DNA of 5,503 nucleotides from HGM12587 sp964580255 (GTDB lineage: Bacteria > Bacillota > Clostridia > Lachnospirales > Lachnospiraceae). Shown piece after piece: positions 1 to 5,503 of the stretch; position 1 is the first letter of the stretch; each line of letters starts with the position of its first letter. Under the pieces are notes generated by a model. The model did not search any database. It had not been told where the DNA came from and was given only the letters and a program-made list of their open reading frames with translations. Location of the stretch: the NCBI GenBank assembly GCA_964580255.1, contig CAZOJX010000114.1, forward strand, positions 1-5,503, read 5' to 3'. The position numbers and the translations under genes are program-made.

Positions 1-1005
1 TTTTCCGCGGCGTTCCTTCATAAAATCATATTCTTCTACAAATGCTTCCAGTCGCTTCTCTAAGTATACACTAATCTCCCTTACATGTTCAACAATTTTG
101 TCTTTTTCAAAAATATCCAGCACCTTTGACACTGCTGCGCAGACAAAAGGATTGCCTCCGTAGGTGGTTCCATGGTCTCCCGGTGCCAGTGTTTTCAAAG
201 CTGCCTTCTCATTCAACACAAAAGCTCCCACCGGAACACCGCAGCCCAATGCTTTGGCACAGGTCATGATATCCGGCTGTACCCCGTATTCCTGCCATGC
301 AAACAGGTAACCGCTTCTTCCCATACCGCACTGGATCTCGTCCAGGATCAGAAGAAGATCATTTTCATCACAGACAGCACGTACCCCTTTTAAAAATTCC
401 TCTGATGCAGGGTAAATGCCGCCCTCACCCTGGATCGTTTCCAGGACAATGGCACAAGTCTTTTCGTTGACCAGAGCCTTCACGCTGTCAAGATCATTAA
501 AGTCTGCAAAGCGCACATGACCGATCATCGGTTTAAAGGCTTCCTGATATTTTGGATTTCCCGTAATAGACAACGCTCCCATACTTCTTCCGTGGAAGGA
601 ATGGTTCATGGCAATGATCTCATGATCATTCTGTCCGTCTTTTAACCAGGCATATTTTCTCGCTGCTTTAATTGCGCCCTCAATAGCTTCGGTGCCGCTG
701 TTAGTAAAAAACACTCTGCTCATGCCAGTGGCTTTTACTACTTTTTCCGCCGCCTCAGCCATAGGCTTGGAATAATACAGATTGGAAATATGGGTCAGGC
801 GGTCAATCTGATCCTTTAAAGCCTGCTTATATTCTTCATTTCCATAACCCAACGACTGTACACCGATCCCGGAAGCAAAATCAAGATACTGTTTTCCTTC
901 CGTATCATAGAGATAGACTCCTTCCCCTTTTTCAAACACGACCGGAAAACGGTTATAGGTATGGAGCACTGCATTCTCCGCATTCTCTATCACCTGTTTA
1001 TTCAT
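1..1005 (-). CDS. argD: Acetylornithine aminotransferase, N-terminal 335 codons (cut by left window edge)
   Basis: Class III PLP-dependent aminotransferase that converts N-acetylglutamate semialdehyde plus glutamate to N2-acetylornithine and 2-oxoglutarate in the cytoplasm. Seen in translation: NSGTEAIEGAIK (about 102-113, cofactor phosphate loop), SFHGRSMGALSITG near 130, LILDEIQCGMGRSG with the pyridine-binding Asp222, and the Schiff-base lysine K251 in TCAKALGCGVPVGAF. The start ATG at 1005-1003 is preceded, inside the end of argB, by AGCAGGTG at 1018-1011, five bases away. The gene overlaps argB by 8 bases, which suggests translational coupling. The family is usually near 390-400 residues, so roughly 60 C-terminal residues lie beyond the edge; no stop or terminator is visible. 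Other class III aminotransferases (ornithine or succinylornithine type) share these motifs, but the position after argCJB makes ArgD by far the best call. Confidence 0.96.
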   Translation of the reverse strand, partial: MNKQVIENAENAVLHTYNRFPVVFEKGEGVYLYDTEGKQYLDFASGIGVQSLGYGNEEYKQALKDQIDRLTHISNLYYSKPMAEAAEKVVKATGMSRVFFTNSGTEAIEGAIKAARKYAWLKDGQNDHEIIAMNHSFHGRSMGALSITGNPKYQEAFKPMIGHVRFADFNDLDSVKALVNEKTCAIVLETIQGEGGIYPASEEFLKGVRAVCDENDLLLILDEIQCGMGRSGYLFAWQEYGVQPDIMTCAKALGCGVPVGAFVLNEKAALKTLAPGDHGTTYGGNPFVCAAVSKVLDIFEKDKIVEHVREISVYLEKRLEAFVEEYDFMKERRGK

Positions 1006-1894
1006 GCTGACACCTGCTTTCTTCATCACCGATAATGGCTGTTCCGATTCCTTGGTTGGTAAAGATCTCCAAAAGGAGGAAATGAGGGATTCTTCCGTCC
1101 AGGATATGAACTCTGGAAACCCCGTTTTCCACTGCATCAATGCAGTTTCCGATCTTCGGCAGCATACCGCCGCCAATGTAGCCGCTTCCCATCAGTTCTT
1201 TCGCTTCAGACACAGTCAGGGAGGAAATCAGAGTGCTCGGATCGTCCTTGTCACGATAAACCCCTTCGATATCCGTCAAAAAGGCAAGCTTTTCTGCGCC
1301 CACCGCTTTAGCGATGGCACATGCCGCATCGTCTGCATTGATATTGTAGGTGTTAAATTCCTCGTCCATACCGATCGGACATACGATCGGCAGGAAATCT
1401 TTTTCAATGAGATCCAGAAGGATTTCCGGATTTACCTCAGTGATTTCTCCTACAAAGCCGATGTCTTCCCCATCTGCATAACGTTTCTTTACTTTCAAAA
1501 GTCCGCCGTCCTTGCCGCTGATGCCGGCACCCTTTACGCCCAGCTCCTGTACATGGCTTACCAGTTCTTTATTAACTTTATTTAAGACCATTTCTGCCAG
1601 TTCCATGGTCTCGGCATCGGTCACACGAAGTCCGTTGACAAACTGAGGCTTCATGCCGACCTTCTGTACCCAGCGGCTGATCTCTTTTCCTCCTCCATGC
1701 ACAATGATCGGTTTAAAACCTACCAGCTTCAAAAGCACTACATCTGCAATGACTTTTTTCTTTAATTCTTCGTCTGCCATGGCACTTCCGCCATATTTTA
1801 CAACGATAATCTTGCGGTTAAACCGCTGAATATAAGGCAGTGCCTCAATCAGCACATTCGCTTTTTCCAGATATTTGTTCATTCTTTCTTCCAT
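998..1894 (-). CDS. argB: Acetylglutamate kinase, probably arginine-inhibited type
   Basis: Phosphorylates N-acetylglutamate with ATP to N-acetylglutamyl-5-phosphate, the usual flux-control step of the cyclic pathway. The 298-residue protein has the amino acid kinase fold: VVKYGGSAM with catalytic K33, IVHGGGKEIS (64-73) for phosphate binding, GLRVTD (88-93) around the substrate site, GISGKDGG (124-131), NINADDAA (184-191), LTDIEGVY (206-213) and GGGMLPKI with K247. About 25 residues precede the first strand and include KANVLIEALPYIQRF. Together with the C-terminal HILDGRIPHFLLLEIFTNQGIGT segment (263-285), this is the layout of hexameric arginine-sensitive kinases and not the shorter E. coli type. 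The first ATG is chosen because GAGGAG (1908-1903) lies 8 bases upstream; the internal Met5 has a poorer site. It starts 25 bases after argJ and overlaps argD by 8 bases. Confidence 0.98.
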   Translation of the reverse strand: MEERMNKYLEKANVLIEALPYIQRFNRKIIVVKYGGSAMADEELKKKVIADVVLLKLVGFKPIIVHGGGKEISRWVQKVGMKPQFVNGLRVTDAETMELAEMVLNKVNKELVSHVQELGVKGAGISGKDGGLLKVKKRYADGEDIGFVGEITEVNPEILLDLIEKDFLPIVCPIGMDEEFNTYNINADDAACAIAKAVGAEKLAFLTDIEGVYRDKDDPSTLISSLTVSEAKELMGSGYIGGGMLPKIGNCIDAVENGVSRVHILDGRIPHFLLLEIFTNQGIGTAIIGDEESRCQHE

Positions 1895-1919
1895 GCCGGC
1901 TTCTCCTCACTCTCGTTCT

Positions 1920-3143
1920 TTATGATCTGTAGTCTGCATTGATCTTCACATAATCATAAGTCAGATCACAGCCCCAGGCTGTAGCTGATGCATTTCCCAT
2001 CTTCATGTCTGCAATGGCTGTCACTGCTTCCTCAGATAAAATCTTTGTCGCTTCTTCTTCGGAATAGCCGGTAGACACGCCGTTTTCGATGATCTTCAGT
2101 TTTCCGGCTGCACTCTCAAAATAGAGATCTACCTTTTCCGGATCAAAAGAAACACCGGAATAGCCCAAAGCACAAAGGATTCTTCCCCAGTTGGCATCAT
2201 GTCCGTAAATAGCTGCTTTCGTTAAAGAGGAAGTCACAACAGATTTACTTAAAGTCACTGCATCTTCTTTTGTCGCAGCACCGATTACCTTCACTTCAAA
2301 AAGTGCTGTTGCGCCCTCTCCGTCTCCGGCAATCTTCTTCGCCAAAAATGTATTGACCATATTCAGGGCTTCACAAAATGTCTGATAATCTTCATTTTCT
2401 TCCGTGATCTGAGCATTTCCCGCCATACCGTTGGCAAGAAGTAATACTGTATCGTTGGTTGAAGTGTCTCCGTCCACAGAAACCATGTTATAGGTATCCT
2501 TCACATTGTCCTGAAGTGCTTTCAGGAGCAGTTCCTTAGAGATATCCACATCAGTGGTTACAAATCCAAGCATCGTGCACATATTTGGGTGAATCATACC
2601 GGATCCTTTGCACATACCGCCCATAACTGCTTTTTTACCGCCCACTTCAAATTCTACTGCGATTTCTTTGTTGACCGTATCCGTCGTCATGATGGCTTTG
2701 GAAGCTAGAGTGCCATGCTCTAAGGAATCTCCTTTCGCTTTGGCAAGCAGATCTACACCGTTTAAGATCTTATCCATCGGCAGCTGCATGCCGATGACAC
2801 CTGTCGATGCCACCAAAACTGCGTCTTCCGGAATATTCAGTGCTTTTGCCGCCGCTTTTGCCGTATCAAGGCAGTAACCGAAACCTTCTGCTCCCGTACA
2901 GGCATTTGCCACTCCTGCATTGATGACCACCGCCTGGGCAAACGGAGATTCATGCACTACCTGATAGTCCCATTTTACCGGCGCTGCCTTCACCACATTG
3001 GTCGTAAAGGTACCGGCCGCCTTACAAGGTGTTTCGCTGTATACCAATGCCATATCCATTCTGTTCTGATATTTGATCCCGGCCTCAACACCGGCTGCCC
3101 AAAATCCTTTCGCTGCGGTCACACCGCCCTGAATCTGTTTCAT
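1920..3143 (-). CDS. argJ: Glutamate N-acetyltransferase / ornithine acetyltransferase ArgJ
   Basis: Transfers the acetyl group from N2-acetylornithine to glutamate, giving ornithine and N-acetylglutamate; many family members also use acetyl-CoA for the first step. It is full length at 407 residues. Motifs seen: NAGVANACTG (75-84), STGVIGMQLP (113-122) with the Thr114-Gly115 oxyanion-hole pair, KGSGMIHPNMCTML (179-192) containing the self-cleavage site, KAAIYGHDANWGRILCALGYSG, and the C-terminal SATAWGCDLTYDYVKINADYRS. By family knowledge the precursor cuts itself before the nucleophile, here T190, giving an alpha chain of 189 and a beta chain of 218 residues. The residue before the cut is Cys189 where Ala is common. 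AGGAGG lies 8 bases before the ATG. No separate argA-type synthase with a kinase-like domain is visible, which fits a bifunctional ArgJ, but sequence alone does not settle mono- versus bifunctional activity. Confidence 0.97.
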   Translation of the reverse strand: MKQIQGGVTAAKGFWAAGVEAGIKYQNRMDMALVYSETPCKAAGTFTTNVVKAAPVKWDYQVVHESPFAQAVVINAGVANACTGAEGFGYCLDTAKAAAKALNIPEDAVLVASTGVIGMQLPMDKILNGVDLLAKAKGDSLEHGTLASKAIMTTDTVNKEIAVEFEVGGKKAVMGGMCKGSGMIHPNMCTMLGFVTTDVDISKELLLKALQDNVKDTYNMVSVDGDTSTNDTVLLLANGMAGNAQITEENEDYQTFCEALNMVNTFLAKKIAGDGEGATALFEVKVIGAATKEDAVTLSKSVVTSSLTKAAIYGHDANWGRILCALGYSGVSFDPEKVDLYFESAAGKLKIIENGVSTGYSEEEATKILSEEAVTAIADMKMGNASATAWGCDLTYDYVKINADYRS

Positions 3144-3151
3144 ACTTCAAA

Positions 3152-3158
3152 CCTCCTA
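3152..3158 (-). promoter_or_regulatory. argJ ribosome binding site overlapping the GNAT stop codon
   Basis: TAGGAGG contains the GNAT gene's TAG stop and gives a full AGGAGG 8 bases before the argJ ATG at 3143, the strongest site in the window. Confidence 0.88.
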
Positions 3159-3602
3159 CTGGATAAATGCAGTTATATTTTTTTCATTTAATGTAAAATC
3201 ATAATAATTGAGATCTTCCCGTTTCGTCCAGCCGATCTCCTTCCAAAAAGCATTTCCCACATCATTCTGGGTAAATGCAATGAGGCTGACCTTATTCACC
3301 TCTAATTCCTTCAGTTTTTCCATACAATGAATGACCATGGTCTTTCCGATCCCATGACGGCGGTATTCTTTCTGCACGCAGACATGGTAGAGACAGCCCC
3401 TTCTTCCGTCAGAACCGCAGAGGATCGCACCGACGATCTTTTCTCCGTCTTCTGCAACTACGCTCAGTCCCGGATTCCATTTCAAAAAGCGCTCCACACC
3501 TTCTCTGGAATCGTCCACACTTCTGATTCCAAAGCCCTGAATGGTCTTCCAAAGGGCAAAAACCTGATCATAATCTTCCGGTTTCATTTCTCGAATCTTC
3601 AT
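3156..3602 (-). CDS. GNAT-family N-acetyltransferase (YpeA/RimI-like) inside the arg operon
   Basis: A 148-residue single-domain GNAT protein. The N-terminal MKIREMKPEDYDQVFALW is the usual first strand and helix. LSVVAEDGEKIVGAILCGSDGRRGCLYHVCV (46-76) resembles the central strands of E. coli YpeA. YRRHGIGKTMV (80-90) is the acetyl-CoA pyrophosphate loop with R81-x-x-G84-x-G86. NDVGNAFWKEIGWTKRED (113-130) is the typical C-terminal helix and turn. It presumably moves an acetyl group from acetyl-CoA to an amine, but the substrate cannot be read from sequence. The start at 3602 is chosen because AGGAG (3614-3610) sits 7 bases upstream; an ATG 60 bases earlier would overlap argC and has no good site. 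It lies 10 bases after argC and 12 before argJ, so it is co-expressed with both. A role in supplying or priming N-acetylglutamate is possible but unproven. Confidence 0.9.
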   Translation of the reverse strand: MKIREMKPEDYDQVFALWKTIQGFGIRSVDDSREGVERFLKWNPGLSVVAEDGEKIVGAILCGSDGRRGCLYHVCVQKEYRRHGIGKTMVIHCMEKLKELEVNKVSLIAFTQNDVGNAFWKEIGWTKREDLNYYDFTLNEKNITAFIQ

Positions 3603-3609
3603 TTTCAGT

Positions 3610-3615
3610 CTCCTA
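3610..3615 (-). promoter_or_regulatory. GNAT gene ribosome binding site overlapping the argC stop codon
   Basis: TAGGAG contains the argC TAG stop in its first three bases and provides AGGAG 7 bases before the ATG at 3602. Ribosomes finishing argC would end on the binding site of the next gene. Confidence 0.85.
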
Positions 3616-4653
3616 TGGGAACATCGGAACCAGTTCCAGTCCCTCGTTTTCCGGATATCCAAACATCAGATTCATATTCTGTACCGCCTGACCTGCTGCG
3701 CCCTTGACCAGGTTGTCCATGGCGCCCATCATGATCACACGATTGGTACGAGGATCAATCTTGAAGTTCACGTCTACATAGTTGCTTCCCTCTACCCATT
3801 TGGTCTGCGGGCATACGTCCTTATCCAGTACCCGGACAAATTTTTCTGATGCATAGCACTGATCATAGATCGCTTTTACTTCTTCATAGGTAACTTCTTT
3901 TTTCAAAGATGCATAGGCTGTGATCAAAATTCCCCGGTTCATTGGAACCAGATGGGGCGTAAAGTTTAAAACCACAGATTCACCGGAAGCGTAGGAAAGC
4001 TGTTCCTCGATTTCCGGCGTATGGCGATGACCTGCAACCCCATAAGCTTTGATATTTTCGTTAACCTCACAGTAAAGATTATCGATCTTTGCACCCCTTC
4101 CTGCACCGGAAGTCCCTGATTTTGCATCAATGATCACCGTATTCATATCGATCAGACCGGCTTTTGCCAGCGGATAGATTGACAGAGTAGAGCAGGTTGG
4201 ATAACAGCCAGGATTTGCGATCAGTCTTGCTTTTTTGATATCTTCCCGGTTGATCTCACAAAGCCCGTAAACAGCTTCATCGATCAGCTGCGGTGCTTTA
4301 TGCTCGATTCCGTACCACTGTTCGTAAACAGAAACATCCTTGATTCTGAAATCTGCACTCAGGTCAATAACCTTTACCTTATTTAAAATTGTTTCATTGA
4401 GCAGTGAAGCACATAGTCCCTGAGGAGTTGCCGTAAAGATCACATCAACTTCCTCCGCCAAAGCTTCCATATTATCGTCCATGCATTTTGCATCTACGAT
4501 CTGAAAAAAATTCTGATAAACATCTGCATATTTTTTATCAACATAGCTTCTGGAGCCATACCAGCAGATTTTTGCTTCTTTATGATTCAGCAGGAGTCTT
4601 ACCAGCTCGCCTCCCGCATAACCGGTTGCTCCAATAATCCCAACTTTGACCAT
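3613..4653 (-). CDS. argC: N-acetyl-gamma-glutamyl-phosphate reductase
   Basis: NADPH-dependent reductase that turns N-acetylglutamyl-5-phosphate into N-acetylglutamate 5-semialdehyde. The 346-residue length fits type 1 ArgC. VGIIGATGYAGGELVRLL (4-21) is the dinucleotide-binding loop. VIFTATPQGL (71-80) and VIDLSADFR (95-103) follow. ANPGCYPT carries the catalytic Cys150, SGTSGAGRGAK (179-189) is the typical glycine-rich segment, and AGHRHTPEI (207-215) holds the catalytic-region histidines. The C-terminus (DNLVKGAAGQAVQNMNLMFG) is complete. Two ATGs compete: one at 4659 and one at 4653. AGGAG (4665-4661) is only 1 base from the first but 7 from the second, so the second is preferred, giving MVKVGIIGATGY as in many homologues. 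It is the first gene of the leftward operon. Its TAG stop is part of the next gene's TAGGAG binding site. Confidence 0.97.
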   Translation of the reverse strand: MVKVGIIGATGYAGGELVRLLLNHKEAKICWYGSRSYVDKKYADVYQNFFQIVDAKCMDDNMEALAEEVDVIFTATPQGLCASLLNETILNKVKVIDLSADFRIKDVSVYEQWYGIEHKAPQLIDEAVYGLCEINREDIKKARLIANPGCYPTCSTLSIYPLAKAGLIDMNTVIIDAKSGTSGAGRGAKIDNLYCEVNENIKAYGVAGHRHTPEIEEQLSYASGESVVLNFTPHLVPMNRGILITAYASLKKEVTYEEVKAIYDQCYASEKFVRVLDKDVCPQTKWVEGSNYVDVNFKIDPRTNRVIMMGAMDNLVKGAAGQAVQNMNLMFGYPENEGLELVPMFP

Positions 4654-4665
4654 TTTCATTCTCCT
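4654..4665 (-). promoter_or_regulatory. argC ribosome binding site that decides the start codon
   Basis: AGGAG at 4665-4661 is followed by A, then ATGAAA, then ATG. The spacing is 1 base to the upstream ATG (4659) and 7 bases to the downstream ATG (4653), so the downstream ATG should be the real start. Confidence 0.75.
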
Positions 4666-4689
4666 CTCAAAGGTGCTTTTTCCTAATAT

Positions 4690-4717
4690 AAAGTATTCTT
4701 TTTCTATATTATACTTT
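4690..4717. repeat. Short inverted repeat AAAGTAT-N14-ATACTTT over the argC -10 region
   Basis: Perfect 7-base arms at 4690-4696 and 4711-4717 are separated by 14 bases and span the proposed argC -10. The arms do not resemble the TGAAT/ATTCA half-sites. It could bind a second regulator or be a chance event in AT-rich DNA. Confidence 0.3.
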
Positions 4718-4733
4718 TTTTGGATTCTGTCAA
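4708..4733 (-). promoter_or_regulatory. Candidate promoter for argC-GNAT-argJ-argB-argD
   Basis: On the minus strand a perfect TTGACA (4733-4728) is followed by a perfect TATAAT (4713-4708), but the spacer is only 14 bases. Using TAATAT (4711-4706) gives 16 bases and TATAGA (4708-4703) gives 19. An A-rich stretch lies just upstream of the -35 and could act as an UP element. A start near 4700 would give a leader of about 45-50 bases before argC. Confidence 0.6.
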
Positions 4734-4750
4734 CCTTTTTTCTCTATGTT

Positions 4751-4768
4751 TTTGCATATTTATTCATC
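4751..4768 (-). promoter_or_regulatory. ARG box 1 (likely ArgR/AhrC operator half-pair, best match)
   Basis: On the minus strand this reads GATGAATAAATATGCAAA. It matches 14 of 18 positions of the B. subtilis ARG box as I recall it (CATGAATAAAAATTCAAG). On the plus strand the core is TGCAT-ATTT-ATTCA, which fits the general TGAAT-N4-ATTCA palindrome at 9 of 10 arm positions. It lies between the argC and argG promoters. ArgR-family hexamers bind such sites with arginine as co-repressor. Confidence 0.65.
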
Positions 4769-4771
4769 ATT

Positions 4772-4810
4772 TGTGCATATTATTCGCAGTTTTTTGAATA
4801 TTTTTATGTT
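4772..4810. promoter_or_regulatory. ARG boxes 2 and 3 (weaker, in 21-base register with box 1)
   Basis: Box 2 (4772-4789) has TGCAT at 4774-4778, followed by ATTATTCG; it looks like box 1 with one spacer base missing and a degraded right arm. Box 3 (4793-4810) has a perfect TGAAT half-site at 4795-4799 and a poor partner arm. The three left arms begin at 4753, 4774 and 4795, exactly 21 bases apart, which equals 18-base boxes separated by 3 bases, the tandem spacing known for ArgR operators. Box 3 covers the proposed argG -35 element, as expected for a repressor site. Confidence 0.45.
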
Positions 4811-4821
4811 TTATGTATAAT
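4794..4821 (+). promoter_or_regulatory. Candidate argG promoter P1
   Basis: TTGAAT (4794-4799, 4 of 6 consensus) and a perfect TATAAT (4816-4821) are separated by 16 bases. The expected start near 4828 would give a leader of about 100 bases. The -35 overlaps the third ARG-box-like half-site, which supports arginine-responsive repression of this promoter. Confidence 0.55.
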
Positions 4822-4828
4822 TTTACAC

Positions 4829-4857
4829 TTGCATTTCCTTATTGATTGATGTATAGT
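4829..4857 (+). promoter_or_regulatory. Alternative argG promoter P2 (weak)
   Basis: TTGCAT (4829-4834, 3 of 6) and TATAGT (4852-4857, 5 of 6) are 17 bases apart. It would start transcription near 4864 with a leader of about 60 bases. The -35 is poor and AT-rich DNA yields such pairs by chance, so P1 is preferred. Confidence 0.25.
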
Positions 4858-4926
4858 AATGTACAGTTAATGAAGAAACGCCTGCGGGCAAACCACTTAT
4901 GAATATAGATAAAGGAGAATGAATTT

Positions 4927-5503
4927 ATGAAAGAAAAAGTTGTATTGGCATATTCCGGCGGTCTGGACACCACAGCCATCATTCCATGGTTAAAAGAACA
5001 GTTTGACTACGAAGTCATCTGCTGCTGCATCGACTGCGGACAGGAAAGCGAACTGGAGGGACTGGAAGAAAGAGCAAAATTATCCGGCGCTTCCAAATTA
5101 TATATTGAAGACGTTGTAGACGAATTCTGCGAAGATTTTATCATGCCTTGCGTACAGGCAGGTGCTGTTTACGAAAACAAATATTTACTGGGAACTTCTA
5201 TGGCTCGTCCGGTCATTGCGAAACGTCTCGTTGAGATTGCAAGAAAAGAAGGTGCCGTTGCTATCTGTCATGGTGCTACCGGCAAAGGAAATGACCAGAT
5301 CCGTTTTGAACTTGGTATCAAAGCACTGGCTCCGGACATCAAAGTGATCGCTCCATGGCGTATGACAGATGTATGGACCATGCAGTCCCGTGAAGATGAG
5401 ATCGAATACTGCAAAGCCCACGGCATTGATCTTCCGTTCGGTACAGATAGCAGCTACAGCCGTGACCGTAACTTATGGCACATCAGCCACGAAGGTCTGG
5501 AAC
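4927..5503 (+). CDS. argG: Argininosuccinate synthase, N-terminal 192 codons (cut by right window edge)
   Basis: Joins citrulline and aspartate with ATP to argininosuccinate, giving AMP and pyrophosphate, the penultimate arginine step. Seen: AYSGGLDTT (8-16), the N-type ATP pyrophosphatase P-loop; YLLGTSMARPVIAK (86-99), a family signature; HGATGKGNDQIRFE (115-128), which binds citrulline, aspartate and nucleotide; APWR near 143; and SYSRDRNLWHISHEGLE at the edge. The family is usually close to 400 residues, so about half is missing. AAAGGAG (4911-4917) lies 9 bases before the ATG. A cysteine cluster, C32-C33-C34 and C37, sits in the second strand region where other ArgG proteins usually have none. 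It is transcribed away from argC across a shared control region with likely ArgR sites. Whether argH follows cannot be seen. Confidence 0.98.
   Translation, partial: MKEKVVLAYSGGLDTTAIIPWLKEQFDYEVICCCIDCGQESELEGLEERAKLSGASKLYIEDVVDEFCEDFIMPCVQAGAVYENKYLLGTSMARPVIAKRLVEIARKEGAVAICHGATGKGNDQIRFELGIKALAPDIKVIAPWRMTDVWTMQSREDEIEYCKAHGIDLPFGTDSSYSRDRNLWHISHEGLE

Noticed and set aside
1004..1585. Plus-strand 193-residue open frame opposite argB
   Set aside because: argB on the other strand shows every family motif across the same bases; the antisense product has no recognisable domain.
3603..3662. Upstream start that would add 20 residues to the GNAT protein and overlap argC by 50 bases
   Set aside because: There is no Shine-Dalgarno sequence at that ATG, while the ATG at 3602 has AGGAG at ideal spacing and begins with the normal GNAT first strand.
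3327..3707. Plus-strand 126-residue open frame opposite the GNAT gene and the argC end
   Set aside because: It is antisense to two genes with clear motifs and has no domain or binding site of its own.
4646..4849. Plus-strand 67-residue open frame across the argC/argG control region
   Set aside because: It is a Phe/Leu/Ile/Tyr-rich product of T-rich DNA, lacks a ribosome binding site, overlaps the argC start, and runs through both promoters and all ARG boxes.
4822..4926. T-box or other large riboswitch in the argG leader
   Set aside because: The leader is about 100 bases at most, shows no T-box sequence (TGGnACCGCG type) and no terminator hairpin with a T-tract.
4919..4930. ATG at 4919 opening a three-codon frame (ATGAATTTATGA) that overlaps the argG start
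   Set aside because: It lies only 1-2 bases from the GGAG site, too close for initiation, and is most simply part of the argG binding-site spacer.
1..5503. Mobile element, CRISPR array, tRNA or rRNA
   Set aside because: No transposase or integrase sequence, no spaced long repeats, and no cloverleaf or rRNA-like segments are visible; the window is almost fully occupied by arginine genes.

Overview
The window is an arginine biosynthesis locus. A leftward block of five closely packed genes (argC, a GNAT acetyltransferase, argJ, argB, argD) faces a rightward argG across one 273-base AT-rich control region. Moderate GC content, very strong AGGAGG-type ribosome binding sites, A/T-rich intergenic DNA and the sequence style of the proteins suggest a low- to mid-GC Firmicute. 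A gut-type Clostridia/Lachnospiraceae organism is most likely, but this is a judgement from protein style and not a database result.

Layout: positions 1-1005 hold the first 335 codons of argD, which runs off the left edge. argB (998-1894), argJ (1920-3143), the GNAT gene (3156-3602) and argC (3613-4653) follow on the minus strand. Intergenic gaps are 10 to 25 bases, and argB and argD overlap by 8 bases, so this looks like one transcript. Positions 4654-4926 hold back-to-back promoters and three ARG-box-like elements at exact 21-base steps. argG starts at 4927 on the plus strand and runs off the right edge after 192 codons.

Together the genes form the acetyl-recycling (cyclic) route. ArgJ makes N-acetylglutamate by moving the acetyl group from acetylornithine and releases ornithine. 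ArgB phosphorylates N-acetylglutamate, ArgC reduces it to the semialdehyde, and ArgD transaminates it to acetylornithine, which returns to ArgJ. ArgG acts later, joining citrulline to aspartate. ArgB carries the N-terminal helix typical of arginine-inhibited kinases, and the control region carries likely ArgR/AhrC sites, so feedback at both enzyme and transcription level is expected.

No wholly new system is evident. The points most worth a second look are the uncharacterised acetyltransferase inside the operon, the 21-base-phased operator array, a possible ten-residue Arg/Lys-rich leader peptide before argG, and stop codons built into Shine-Dalgarno sequences at two successive junctions.
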